DNA of 46,271 nucleotides. Source: a virus. Each line of letters begins with the position of its first letter. Position 1 is the first letter of the stretch. The notes beneath the pieces are model-generated. The model was not told where the DNA came from and did not search any database. It worked only from the letters and a program-made list of their open reading frames with translations. The position numbers and the translations under genes are program-made. Positions 1 through 9,018 of this stretch are shown here, piece by piece. The DNA is taken from IMG/VR virus record IMGVR_UViG_3300020477_000049, positions 1 through 46,271 of that record; one strand, written 5' to 3'.

Positions 1-2300
1 GACCCTCCCTCTGGAACCTCGGTGGACTCTGAGGTGGGCACAGGTCTGGCACCGTCTTCCTCAGGGGTCTTTCCTCCCAATTCGGACTGTAGTTCATCCC
101 GAAGACGACCAGCCTCGCCAGCAATGGCATCCTGCTCTTCTTCAGTTCTTGACGCGAAGGTGCCGTGGCCTTCGCGGTCCTCATTGGTTTTATCGCTACG
201 AGCCTCTGGCTTTTCTTCCGCCTCTCCTACTGGCGTCTCGCCAAGAGCCTCCTCCCTTACGGATCGGGCCTCAGGTTCTCGGAGCCTCCTGTCGGTGTGG
301 TCGTCAAAGTCGAACAGCAGTTGCGTCATAGGCCCTTCGCTGGGAGACGGCTTCGGAGGGAGGCCAGCCTCGCGGGCAGCCTCTCGGATCATCTCGAAAG
401 CCTTGGCGTAATGACCGTTCTTCGTCCACTTGGGCGCGTTGCGGTAGAAGAAGTTCCTGATCCTCTCGAAGTCGGTCGTGTTTTTTCGTGCCATCTTGTG
501 AAGCACGCCGCTCTTCTTGAGGTTTTGCTGCAACCAGACCGTCGTGGCTTCGCGGTCCAGTTGCCTCTCAGACGTGCTTCCGTCGTCTGCGTCCTTGTAT
601 GCCTTTCTGGCCCTGAGCCATCCAGACTTGTCGTGTTCGAGGATGTAGTCTACGAGGTCGTCGTAGGAATCCGTCTGCTCAAGGCTGTGCCCAAGCTCGT
701 GCAGGTAAAGGCCCTGCACCTCGTCTTTGAGTGACAGCCCGCCCTGCGTCATCTGCTGGACCCTCTTGCGGGTCATCCAGATCGTCTTGTCGGAAGTTAT
801 GTGAATCCCGTCAACGTCCGACTGGACTCCCTCAGCGTGGCCCGAGTCGACTATTCGCAGCTTGTACCCGTACTTGGCTCCAAGCTCGTTGTGCATCTCG
901 ACGATTGCTCGCTCGGCCTGTTCGACCTCAGCCTGCGCCCTCTTTCCCTGCGGGGCACCGAGAACGACTCCGGGCAAGACCTCGTAGGCCTCCTTCCCGA
1001 ACACCTCCGGCAAGCCCGAGTCTTCGTCGATCTGCCAGCCTCCGACCAGAGATTCCGCGTCCACCCCGTACTGGGAGGCCAGATCCTCGATGTCTACTCC
1101 GAGTTTCTTGTTTCGGAGCATCTTGAGCAGAAGCTCTTGGGCCTCTCTCCTGCCCTCCTCGGTCTTCAGTTGCTTGGTGTCGTACACTGCACCGGAAGCC
1201 TTGAGCAGCGACTCGATAGCCTTAGCGTTTGTCCTGCTCGGACGGTGGAGGAAGCGGCGAACTCCGTGCGAGACAGGGCCGGGTCCGGTCAGGAACATCA
1301 TCGCGGCTGTCGTGTCCCAGACAGTGTGCTTGATGACGTTCATCATCGGAGAGTCCCACACGTCTCCGTTTTTGTCTTCCCAGTTGGCGGCGTTCTCTGC
1401 ACCCGGAATCCTTGCAGCCTGAACCATCGTTTGCCCGATGGACGTGACGACTTCCTCGGCCACCTCGCCGCCGCCGTTTATGAGGGCTTGGGTGGCCGAG
1501 CTGCCCGTAAACTGACGAAACCTGCCCCTGAGGTCGTTTGTCACAGCCTTGGTCACAGCCTCGGCAGCCACCCTCGAACCAGTGTCCTTGGTGGCACCGC
1601 CCGTCAGGGCACCGAGGCCACGGCTCGTAGCAGTCCCGCCCTTTTTGAACAGCCCGGCAAACTTGGCGTCTATGTCTTGGAATCCGGGGACAACCTTACT
1701 TGCCCCGTGGAACGCGGCCATCGTCCCGATCTCGATGGCAGCCATAGTGGCACCGGTCTGCCAAGAGTCTCCCTTGGACAGCCCTGCCCCCCGTGCGTTG
1801 TGGTACTCCCTAGAGAGCGTGTCCATGCCGTAGATGGTGTAGACGCCAGCCATAGCTGGGGCACCAACAATCCCTCCCGTTGCCGCTACGGTGGCGGAGG
1901 TGGCGAGCATGTCTGTGGCTGACTTCAGCCCCTTGACCCAGAACTGGCGGGCTTCGCTGAGGTCGCCCATTTTCATTGCAAGGTCGAAAGCCTCCTCGAC
2001 CCGCTCGTCTTGGCGGTAAAACTCCTGCATCGTGGCTTCGTCGGCCAAGCCGGTAAGTCCGTAAACTGCACCGAGCTTTCTGTGCGCTGAATCCAAGCCT
2101 CTCTGGATGGCCGCCACCTCGAAGGCGCGTCCCCGCTCTTCGTACTTCTGCGCCAGCTTGGCAACCTTCTCAGCTTCCTGCTGGGCGTCCAAGGCTTCTA
2201 TTCGAGCCTCGTTCAGATCCATCTTCGCGATGCGATCTTCGAGCGGACCCTTGCTGGACTGAAATCCGGCCCGGAGTTCGTCTATGTTTTTTATGGCCAT
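1..2300 (-). CDS. Giant polyvalent-type virion protein, N-terminal part with HExxH zincin motif (runs off left edge)
   Basis: The frame is open for 766 codons from an ATG at 2300 (GAGG 6 nt upstream) to position 1, so the 3' end is missing. Residues 1-120 are charged and helical; about 120-345 are Ala/Gly-rich and partly hydrophobic. A metallopeptidase-like segment near 480-600 carries HELGH at 534-538 with a downstream Glu in DREATT (E584), the zincin arrangement of two His and a distant Glu. After about 670 the chain becomes a Pro/Glu/Ser-rich linker. It follows two putative ejection proteins, so it is probably packaged and delivered with the DNA; zincin domains are known in phage polyvalent proteins. 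If the genome is circular it may continue into the gene entering at the right edge. Protease activity is inferred from the motif only. Confidence 0.7.
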   Translation of the reverse strand, partial: MAIKNIDELRAGFQSSKGPLEDRIAKMDLNEARIEALDAQQEAEKVAKLAQKYEERGRAFEVAAIQRGLDSAHRKLGAVYGLTGLADEATMQEFYRQDERVEEAFDLAMKMGDLSEARQFWVKGLKSATDMLATSATVAATGGIVGAPAMAGVYTIYGMDTLSREYHNARGAGLSKGDSWQTGATMAAIEIGTMAAFHGASKVVPGFQDIDAKFAGLFKKGGTATSRGLGALTGGATKDTGSRVAAEAVTKAVTNDLRGRFRQFTGSSATQALINGGGEVAEEVVTSIGQTMVQAARIPGAENAANWEDKNGDVWDSPMMNVIKHTVWDTTAAMMFLTGPGPVSHGVRRFLHRPSRTNAKAIESLLKASGAVYDTKQLKTEEGRREAQELLLKMLRNKKLGVDIEDLASQYGVDAESLVGGWQIDEDSGLPEVFGKEAYEVLPGVVLGAPQGKRAQAEVEQAERAIVEMHNELGAKYGYKLRIVDSGHAEGVQSDVDGIHITSDKTIWMTRKRVQQMTQGGLSLKDEVQGLYLHELGHSLEQTDSYDDLVDYILEHDKSGWLRARKAYKDADDGSTSERQLDREATTVWLQQNLKKSGVLHKMARKNTTDFERIRNFFYRNAPKWTKNGHYAKAFEMIREAAREAGLPPKPSPSEGPMTQLLFDFDDHTDRRLREPEARSVREEALGETPVGEAEEKPEARSDKTNEDREGHGTFASRTEEEQDAIAGEAGRLRDELQSELGGKTPEEDGARPVPTSESTEVPEGG

Positions 2301-2334
2301 CCCGTACCTCTTTATGTTCGCCTGCCGTGTTGTG

Positions 2335-4023
2335 TCACATCGGACTCTGTAGCCACCACGGCGGGGCTTGTCCCCGTTGTATCGTACTCTCTGGACTCGG
2401 GTCGCCTGATGCGTCTCTCCGCCTTGTTTTTGTTACAGGGTTGAAGGATTCATACGGAATCTCCTCGTGCAGAGCCTCTATCCGACGCTCAAGCTCTTCC
2501 TCTAGAGCCTTCAGCTCGCGGCTCCGCTTTGGACCAAAATTGTCCACTCCGTCGGAACGTTTGATTCCATCTAGCTGAGTTTCTCGCAGCTTCTTAACTT
2601 TCTTGGCAACCGAAAGTATCTTCTCGGCGTCATCCCCGAATCGCACACCGAACATTATTGCTTTCGGGTTTCGTCCCGTCCTGCCATCCAAGACGTCCTG
2701 AGCTGCGTCCATGCTGCCTACCGCGACATCAATCGCGGTGAACGCCTTGTCCACGTTCTCCAATTGCTCAGAGGTGCCCTTGAACAATTGGCTTCCATAT
2801 CTCGCTTCATGTTTTTTATCCCGCTCTTCTTGTCTGGCTGCCTCTATCGCCGCACCCCTTAGCCACGGCATTTTTCCGTACACCTTGTTCGCGAATTCGC
2901 CACCCGGATCTCTCTTGATCTCTTCCCATGCGTCTTCGGAAATCGGCGGCTTGCCGAGCACTGGCGTAGCAAGGCCGATCTGGGTCGTGGCGGTGTCGCT
3001 CTCCTCAATGGGTTCGACAGACATAGCATCCCTGACCGTGATTGTTCCTTGCAACGCCTGATTGATCCTCTGCTGCCTCTCTTCTCTTTCAGTCCTTGCT
3101 TTTTGGTGGGCCATCACAGACCTAGCCCGGTCCCCCAGCAGGCCCTCCTCTTTTACGTAGGGTGCGAGGGCGGCAGAGGTTTCAAAGTCCACTCTCTCTG
3201 AGTACCTCTCGCCAATATCTCTAAGCTCCGTGTTTAGTTCACCCATCCTTGTGTGGTATTCGCCCCACTTGGGGTGGCCCTCTTTCCAGTCGTCCCCTTC
3301 CATAAGATGCTGGAATTGCTCGTTTAGTGTTTTTGTTTTTTCTTTGACGTGGTCTCTTTCTTCTTTCGCCAAAGCCGCAGCCTGCTTTCTGATGCTCTCT
3401 ATCTGGCCATTGACGTGGCCAAGCTCAAGCATCTCTATCCTCTTTCGCTCCAGCTTTTCTTTCTCCAGACTCCCTTGCATGTCGTTCCACTGACCGTTGA
3501 CGACGTTGTACAGCCTGCCGTCGGGGCCGGACACAACAGAGTCGAAAGGCCTCACTGCCGCAGGTAGCTTGGAACCCATTACGCGAGACTCAAGATACCC
3601 ATGCTGCTCTGCCCTCCAGATGTTTATGTCGCTCTGGGGGACGCCCTGCATGGCCTTCCTCATGGCCATGTTCTCAATCTTCTCTCGGCCAGCCTTTATC
3701 TCTTCGACTCGCTGCTCTCTGACCCGATTGTCGAAGTCGTGCTGCCACTGGATCTGACTCTGCTTTATCTTCTGGCTGTGGTCGAGCCTTGCTATATGCT
3801 GCTCTTGCTGCTTATCCATCCGCTCCAAGACTCGCCGCTGGTCCTCTTCGGGTCTACGGGTGTCTTGGAGGAACTTGGTGAAGTTCATCGCATCGGAAAG
3901 CATCTGCCGCTTTGACTGCTGCTCGATCTGAGCCTTGTTGTCAGAGTACTTGCGCGCACCAGTTCCAAAGGAAAGCGCGCCGCCGATTCCAGCAGAAGGT
4001 CCGAATGCTACGTTTACAGGCAT
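2335..4023 (-). CDS. Putative internal virion / ejection protein, coiled-coil rich
   Basis: This is a 562-residue protein with a Gly/Ala-rich N-terminus (about 1-25), then long charged Gln/Glu/Lys/Arg stretches (about 30-130, 185-260 and 480-520) typical of coiled coils. It has no signal peptide or membrane segment and no enzymatic motif. The ATG follows an AGGA-type ribosome site. It lies between a Gly-rich small-virion-protein candidate and the giant zincin protein, at the position where podovirus-like genomes keep proteins ejected into the host. The assignment rests on position and composition; I do not recognise a named family. Confidence 0.5.
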   Translation of the reverse strand: MPVNVAFGPSAGIGGALSFGTGARKYSDNKAQIEQQSKRQMLSDAMNFTKFLQDTRRPEEDQRRVLERMDKQQEQHIARLDHSQKIKQSQIQWQHDFDNRVREQRVEEIKAGREKIENMAMRKAMQGVPQSDINIWRAEQHGYLESRVMGSKLPAAVRPFDSVVSGPDGRLYNVVNGQWNDMQGSLEKEKLERKRIEMLELGHVNGQIESIRKQAAALAKEERDHVKEKTKTLNEQFQHLMEGDDWKEGHPKWGEYHTRMGELNTELRDIGERYSERVDFETSAALAPYVKEEGLLGDRARSVMAHQKARTEREERQQRINQALQGTITVRDAMSVEPIEESDTATTQIGLATPVLGKPPISEDAWEEIKRDPGGEFANKVYGKMPWLRGAAIEAARQEERDKKHEARYGSQLFKGTSEQLENVDKAFTAIDVAVGSMDAAQDVLDGRTGRNPKAIMFGVRFGDDAEKILSVAKKVKKLRETQLDGIKRSDGVDNFGPKRSRELKALEEELERRIEALHEEIPYESFNPVTKTRRRDASGDPSPESTIQRGQAPPWWLQSPM

Positions 4024-4032
4024 ATTCTTGTC

Positions 4033-5262
4033 CTAGAAAATCTTGTCCCAGAGTTTCTTGGCCTTCTTCTTGTGCTTCTTGAAGAGCCTGCCGGGGTCTC
4101 GGAGGGTCTTCTTTAGCGACTTCATCTGCCGCTTGCTGAACCTCTTCACGTCCTCTTCGGCGTCGTCGTAGAGGTTGTCGATCTTTTCCTTGTTGTTTCT
4201 GTAGACGAGGTAGGCCCCGATGGCCGCCGCCGCAACTGGTGCTGCCGGGGAGGCTAGGAGTGTCGAACCAAGTGTCATTGCCCCTTTGCCCAACCCCAAG
4301 GCCGCTCCCTTGGCGGCAGTCCCCAGTCCCGCCAGCTTCCCGCCGATCAGGGAGGCACCAGATCTGGCACTCGTGGCCAGCCCGCCAAACTTGCTCGCAA
4401 GCCCGCCTTGGTCTGTGGCGGTTGCGTAGCCTGCGTCAAATCCCGAGCCTGCACCGCCGGGGCTTTGGCCCCTGAAGTCCATCTGGGACCAGTCCATGCC
4501 TCCCGATTCGGCAGGACGCCACGGTATGCCCGCCGCACCTCCCTGCCCGTAATCATACGTCGGGGCACCACCACCACCGCCGCCCTTGAACATCCCGCCA
4601 ATGCCGCCGATGATTTTGCTGAGATTGCTCTGGCCGCCGCCGCCGGGAACAATCCCCGTTGGCATTCCACCGCCACCGCTTCCGCCACTACTCTTGGTTA
4701 GCCAGTCCAGACCTGCACCCAGAGCAGGGCCTTTCCACCACTCCTGCTGCTTGGGAGGCTTCTGGCCCAGACCGGCGGCACCAGCTTGCATCATCTGGTT
4801 GTAGAAGCCGCCCATGTCTGGCTGCTGGAAGCTGGCTGCATTGAGGACGTTGAGGCGTTGCCCGGCCAGCCTCTCTTCGAGTCCAGTTCTGGCTCTGGCT
4901 TCCCGCCCCGCCAAACCGGCGGACATCGCAGACCCTACAGTTGTGCTTCCAAGGCCTCTGGCCGCCAAGGACTGACTGGCACGCCCTCGCTCCTGAGAGA
5001 ACACGTCCGTGATCTGCTGGCGACCCGCCACGCCCAGCCTGTCGACCTCGTTCAACTGTGCAGAAAGGAGGCCAAGGTTGGCCTGCTGAGCCATGTGCTG
5101 AGACTGCCCCATCTGGGACGTCATCATTCCCATGCGGTCCTTCCAAGACATCTTGGATATCTCTTCAGCACTCGGCATCGCGCCTATGCCGAATCCAGCG
5201 ATGGGGGAGAACTGCCCCTGCTCATCTTGCTGCAATCCAAGTGATGTGTAACTGTTAGCCAT
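4033..5262 (-). CDS. Putative internal virion protein, Gly-rich with hydrophobic segment
   Basis: This 409-residue protein starts at an ATG just after the stop of the upstream repeat protein; an in-frame ATG 5 codons earlier is possible. Residues 1-150 are helical with a segment resembling small ejection proteins (ARGLGSTT followed by Ala/Arg-rich helix). The middle (about 190-280) is Gly/Ser-rich and disordered. Near 340-360 a hydrophobic Ala-rich stretch could cross a membrane, and the last 50 residues are strongly Lys/Arg-rich. This layout suits a packaged protein that inserts into or crosses the host envelope during ejection. The role is inferred from composition and neighbours. Confidence 0.5.
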   Translation of the reverse strand: MANSYTSLGLQQDEQGQFSPIAGFGIGAMPSAEEISKMSWKDRMGMMTSQMGQSQHMAQQANLGLLSAQLNEVDRLGVAGRQQITDVFSQERGRASQSLAARGLGSTTVGSAMSAGLAGREARARTGLEERLAGQRLNVLNAASFQQPDMGGFYNQMMQAGAAGLGQKPPKQQEWWKGPALGAGLDWLTKSSGGSGGGGMPTGIVPGGGGQSNLSKIIGGIGGMFKGGGGGGAPTYDYGQGGAAGIPWRPAESGGMDWSQMDFRGQSPGGAGSGFDAGYATATDQGGLASKFGGLATSARSGASLIGGKLAGLGTAAKGAALGLGKGAMTLGSTLLASPAAPVAAAAIGAYLVYRNNKEKIDNLYDDAEEDVKRFSKRQMKSLKKTLRDPGRLFKKHKKKAKKLWDKIF

Positions 5263-5263
5263 T

Positions 5264-6508
5264 TTACCATCCCACAAACATCAGGAATGCTGAACCGTCT
5301 TCTTCAGTGTCGAATGAGCCGACAGGGAGTACCCTGAACCTCACCCCGATAATCGAGGCACCTACCGACTTCAGCGTCTTTGGTGCAACAGGGGTTATGT
5401 TCACCCCTAGGGGCGATGGACCCAGCCCTGATTCTACCGAATGTTGTGGAATAACCCACTCTATATTCAGTGGAGACAGCTTCAGTGTGGAGTCGACTGT
5501 GACTGGCCGGACGGTCCACTCTAGGGTCAGTGGACTCGGGTCTAGGGATGATTCTAGCTCCGGGGAGACAACGCTCCACTCCAAGGTGAAGGCTGTCGCG
5601 GAAAGCACCGTCTCCACAGTGGCGGGCTGCACGGCCCATTCCACTCCGAGAGGGGAGAGGCTTAGGGTTGAATCCAACGTGACGGGCTGGACGGACCAAT
5701 TCAGGTCCAGCGGGTCCACGAAGGCCGTCCCTCCCGTCGAAATGCTGTGGCCTACTACAAAGAACTCCACGTCCAGCGGGGAGAGCCGGAGGGTCGACTC
5801 CAGCCCCGGCTGAGGCAGGGTCAGGCTCACGGACATAGCGGAGGCACCGAGACTCTTCTCGATACCGACTCCCACTACGGTGATCTCCAGATCCAGAACC
5901 GTAGCGTCTACGTCCTTCAGCCCTACTTTTACGATCTGCGGCGCAACAACTGTGATCTCGACCGAGACCGCAGAGACATCTGCCGAAGACAGGAGTTTCG
6001 GCTGAACTACCGCGACCTCCATTGTCAGGGCGGCAGGAGACACGATGGAAGTCAGGCTTGGTGCTACAACCAAAAACTGAACTTCCAGCGGCACCGGGTT
6101 GACGCCAGAGACGACCTCCACGCCGAGGACTGAAACCGAAATCGCCAGAGAGGAGGGCGACAGGATGGAGGCCAGCTTCGGCTCCGCTACCGTGACCTCC
6201 ACCACCAGTGGGGCCGGGGAGACTGACGAAACCAGCCTTGGCTGAACTACCGTGACCTCCACTCCCGGCGGGGAGGCGGACACCGTAGAGACCAGTCGCG
6301 GCTGAACTGCCGTGACCCTCACTTCCGGTGGGGAAGCGGAGTACGACTTCTGCCGTTCGACCGAAAGTTCGAGAATGACCTCCACTTCCAGAGGAGAAGC
6401 GGAGACAGAGGACACTAGCCTGTGCGCAACAACAGACAGGTCCAAGTCCAACGCCGGAGCGTTGCGGACTATTGGGGGCTTTACTGTTCCAAGGAGTAGC
6501 TGGAACAT
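5264..6508 (-). CDS. Virion-region protein built of about nineteen 20-residue repeats
   Basis: Of 414 residues, all but the first 18 and last 20 or so are tandem units with a 20-residue period. The approximate consensus is L-x-V-E-x-T-V-V-x-P-x-L-x-S-x-V-S-x-S-P. Alternating hydrophobic residues, then Pro and a Ser/Pro turn suggest two short beta strands per unit, as in a beta-solenoid or fibre shaft. The repeat is visible in DNA, especially at 6000-6330, where near-identical stretches recur about every 60 bases. The ATG follows GGAG. The position between tail-region proteins and ejection proteins suggests a virion component. I recognise no named family. Confidence 0.7.
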   Translation of the reverse strand: MFQLLLGTVKPPIVRNAPALDLDLSVVAHRLVSSVSASPLEVEVILELSVERQKSYSASPPEVRVTAVQPRLVSTVSASPPGVEVTVVQPRLVSSVSPAPLVVEVTVAEPKLASILSPSSLAISVSVLGVEVVSGVNPVPLEVQFLVVAPSLTSIVSPAALTMEVAVVQPKLLSSADVSAVSVEITVVAPQIVKVGLKDVDATVLDLEITVVGVGIEKSLGASAMSVSLTLPQPGLESTLRLSPLDVEFFVVGHSISTGGTAFVDPLDLNWSVQPVTLDSTLSLSPLGVEWAVQPATVETVLSATAFTLEWSVVSPELESSLDPSPLTLEWTVRPVTVDSTLKLSPLNIEWVIPQHSVESGLGPSPLGVNITPVAPKTLKSVGASIIGVRFRVLPVGSFDTEEDGSAFLMFVGW

Positions 6509-6542
6509 GTGGCATCACTCCTAGCCTCGGCTTGGAGTGCTG

Positions 6543-7049
6543 CTAACTAGATGCTTGCTGCATACGGAGAATGTCGCCACTTGAGGCACCCGAGTCCCAC
6601 TTGATCTTCACGTCAGAACCGTCGGTCTCGATATCACTGGAAAAGTCAACGTAGCAGACCGGGATGCGGGTGCTTTCGTTGATGGTGCCGCTGCCCGGCT
6701 GCCAGTACACCAGTGCGCCTTGGATGTCTCTGTCTCCTGCGGAGACATTCTCCCACTCCACATTGTCGCCAGACCAGTCCATCCGGTTGCTTTCGATAAC
6801 GGCGGATGGGTTTCCGATAGTCTGGTCGGAATCTTCGTCGTAGGCCCCCCCATCCGCATTGCCGTTGAAAATGTCTATTCCGTCGTCTCCAACGGCTTCA
6901 AGGGCCGTCAAGTTGGCGGCTCCCCTCGCGGCTTCGGTGCCGCATTCAGAGTCGGTCATGCAGAGGCGAACCTTGAATGTGTCGTTTTCCAGATCAATCA
7001 GCTTTTCGGAGAGATTGAGCATGAATTGGTTGTAGACGATGTTGCCCAT
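6543..7049 (-). CDS. Putative tail-region structural protein
   Basis: This 168-residue acidic protein begins with a segment (MGNIVYNQF, then a Leu-rich stretch ending in KVRLCM) like small phage structural proteins that open with a helix and the phrase 'dt.kv.L'. The rest is beta-rich with many Asp, Gly and Asn. It has no enzymatic motif, signal peptide or membrane segment. It begins 2 nt after the stop of the upstream gene in an uninterrupted leftward series of tail genes, so it is probably co-translated with them. Function unknown. Confidence 0.5.
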   Translation of the reverse strand: MGNIVYNQFMLNLSEKLIDLENDTFKVRLCMTDSECGTEAARGAANLTALEAVGDDGIDIFNGNADGGAYDEDSDQTIGNPSAVIESNRMDWSGDNVEWENVSAGDRDIQGALVYWQPGSGTINESTRIPVCYVDFSSDIETDGSDVKIKWDSGASSGDILRMQQASS

Positions 7050-7050
7050 G

Positions 7051-7671
7051 TTAGCTTCCTTTTGTTCCGAGGATGATAAAGGTGTCTTCCGAGTCCGCTG
7101 TGTCTGACGGTTCTGCCGGAAGGGTTTGGAGGGTTAGTGACAAGGAGTCTGTGGCTTGCGTTCCGTTTCCTGTGATAAAGAACGTGAGTCCCTTGAGGAC
7201 TCCGCTCGTCCACAGGAGTGCTTGGTTTGCGTAATGCGTAGACGTTACGCTGCCGGGTACGCCAGTGCAGGTGATGATGGAGTTGAAGGGATCTGGGTTT
7301 GAGCCAGCCTTGACCTTCCCCTCGATTCCGGGGAACGGCTGCATGAGTCGGTTGGCAATTGAAAACGTGGCGATGCAGGCACCGTCTAGGGGTACATTGT
7401 CTACGGTCCCCCCTGAAAAGACAAGAAGGTAGTCGAGGCTCGGTGCGTAAAAGGCGTTGGTTGTGGCCACACTGAGTATGTACAAGCCCTCCCTTGAGTC
7501 ATGCTCGGTCAGTGTCAGCCCCGCTGCCTCCGTGGACGCCTCCGTGTTGCTGGTCCCCTTGTAGCACACCACCGTGGGGCTGTCGGCCCATTTCGGGCTT
7601 CCAGTTTGACCGTATGTGGTGAAGCCAAACGACCATGTGTCGCCCTCTCGCCTGTCTCCGAGGTCAATCAT
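7051..7671 (-). CDS. Putative tail accessory / baseplate-type protein
   Basis: The 206-residue product starts at an ATG overlapping the end of the spike gene (ATGATTG at 7671). It is beta-rich: an opening DLGDRREGDTW segment, a 'VCYKG' strand, then 'DYLLVF' and 'FSIANRL'. These resemble widespread small phage tail proteins in which a beta-sandwich domain precedes a short C-terminal domain. The second half has more Ser/Thr/Gly. It sits directly after the beta-helix spike and may help attach it or add a receptor-binding domain. The resemblance is from memory of the pattern. Confidence 0.45.
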   Translation of the reverse strand: MIDLGDRREGDTWSFGFTTYGQTGSPKWADSPTVVCYKGTSNTEASTEAAGLTLTEHDSREGLYILSVATTNAFYAPSLDYLLVFSGGTVDNVPLDGACIATFSIANRLMQPFPGIEGKVKAGSNPDPFNSIITCTGVPGSVTSTHYANQALLWTSGVLKGLTFFITGNGTQATDSLSLTLQTLPAEPSDTADSEDTFIILGTKGS

Positions 7672-9017
7672 CCTATAACTCCTCCGCCAACAGGTGGGTT
7701 CAGCGGCCCCCGAGGGACTGCGCCTCGGTCGCCCCTCTTTACGATAGTGCTGGCCTCCTCGTTCAAGGAGAGGCCTTGGCCGACCACAGCCTCGTCTCCC
7801 CCGCTCGTCCTTGCTGGCCTACAGGACATCTTCTTGTTTCCAGCATCCAAGAAGGGGGATTCTGCCAGTGTTTTGTTGCTGTTGGCGTCAGTGGCACTGA
7901 AGTTTCCGCCTTTGAACTCGAACCAGACATCAGGGTCTGTGCCATCTGGGAAGTTTGTCGTGTTGTTGTATGCGGAGTTGCCACCCCATGCAAGAACATT
8001 GTTGTTCGACTTCTGAACCATGCTGTGCGTCCAACCTTCCATGAGATTGTCGATAGCCAGAAACCGCTTTGCCACGTTGTTTCCGCCGAAAGGCTGGACT
8101 CTGGTCCCGCCGTCGGCTCCTGCGTTGCTGTAAAACGTATTGTTTATGAGTACCAGCAGGCCAGCGTTCGGGCCGGAAGGGGTGCCGCTCCAGTTCATTA
8201 CGCGACACCCCGGCCCGCACATGAACACGTTTCCAGTAAGGTGGTGCGCCCCTGTTCCCGCAGACTTGATGCAGTAAAAAGGTTTTGTGTCTTCGAGAAA
8301 GTCGAAGACGCAATTGATCAGCGTCAATCCGTCTCCAGAGTGATTGATGCAGTTGTCTCCTGATCCGCTGTCGCCCATGTCGGAAAAATGGCAGTTGACA
8401 AAAGTGTTGTCGTTTGAGAGCTGGATAGGGTTGTCCGCCTCGGTGCCTGTGAACTGGCAGTTCACAAAGGAGTTGGCCGAGTACGCCTGAACGAGTGGTT
8501 CTGTCCCAGTGCTGAATCCCTTGAACACCAAGTCGTAAAACAGGAGGTGGGACGAGACCTTGTAGTTGGACGATCCTCCCGCCACTTGATCAGAGACAAT
8601 AGCGAAGTCTGTCCTGCTCGTCAGCGTCCAAGGGTAGTGGTAGCCGAACAGTGTCGGAGCGTCCCCGGACTTGCCGGGGTACCAGTCGCCCGAAGCCGTC
8701 TGGTACCCCCGAAAGATGAGTGGCGCACCGTGAGTTATGTCGTCTGCGTAGGAGGTGAAAGATCCCATCAATGTCTCGCCGTATGTCCCATCCACGTCGA
8801 TGGAATCTGGCTCGCCCTCTCCGACTCCCGGCGTCGCTGAATCTAGGGCCTTTATGTTTATCTGCACGCCGTTGGAATCATGCCCGCCGTCTTCGAGTGC
8901 TATCCCGGTGCTTAGGGCGTAGTTGACCGTCTTCCAAGGATAGTCAATTGTCCCGTCGTTGGTCATGTCGTTCACTCCGCTGTTGTAATCAACGAAGTAT
9001 TCCTTCGGGCTGCCCAT
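7668..9017 (-). CDS. Right-handed beta-helix tail spike candidate
   Basis: The 449-residue protein starts at ATG 9017 with GGAG at -10. Residues 6-36 (YFVDYNSGVND..., then G-T-x-D-Y-P-W-K-T-V) match the opening of DUF1565/pectate-lyase-like beta-helices. From about 170 to 370 it shows the repeated coil pattern of such folds, with short strands and Asn ladders (FVNCQF, FVNCHF, LINCVF, LINNTF). Beta-helix proteins at the tail tip often bind or cleave surface polysaccharide. No catalytic residues can be assigned by eye, so depolymerase activity is a guess. The C-terminal 60 residues are less regular. Confidence 0.65.
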   Translation of the reverse strand: MGSPKEYFVDYNSGVNDMTNDGTIDYPWKTVNYALSTGIALEDGGHDSNGVQINIKALDSATPGVGEGEPDSIDVDGTYGETLMGSFTSYADDITHGAPLIFRGYQTASGDWYPGKSGDAPTLFGYHYPWTLTSRTDFAIVSDQVAGGSSNYKVSSHLLFYDLVFKGFSTGTEPLVQAYSANSFVNCQFTGTEADNPIQLSNDNTFVNCHFSDMGDSGSGDNCINHSGDGLTLINCVFDFLEDTKPFYCIKSAGTGAHHLTGNVFMCGPGCRVMNWSGTPSGPNAGLLVLINNTFYSNAGADGGTRVQPFGGNNVAKRFLAIDNLMEGWTHSMVQKSNNNVLAWGGNSAYNNTTNFPDGTDPDVWFEFKGGNFSATDANSNKTLAESPFLDAGNKKMSCRPARTSGGDEAVVGQGLSLNEEASTIVKRGDRGAVPRGPLNPPVGGGVIG

Positions 9018-9018
9018 C

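Noticed and set aside
801-1922. Plus-strand open frame of 373 codons opposite the giant zincin gene
   Set aside because: It is antisense to a protein with a clear zinc-protease motif. GC-rich antisense frames are commonly open by chance.
5264-6508. Regularly spaced DNA repeats considered as a CRISPR array
   Set aside because: The repeats are in frame and encode a 20-residue protein unit, and there are no unique spacers of uniform length.
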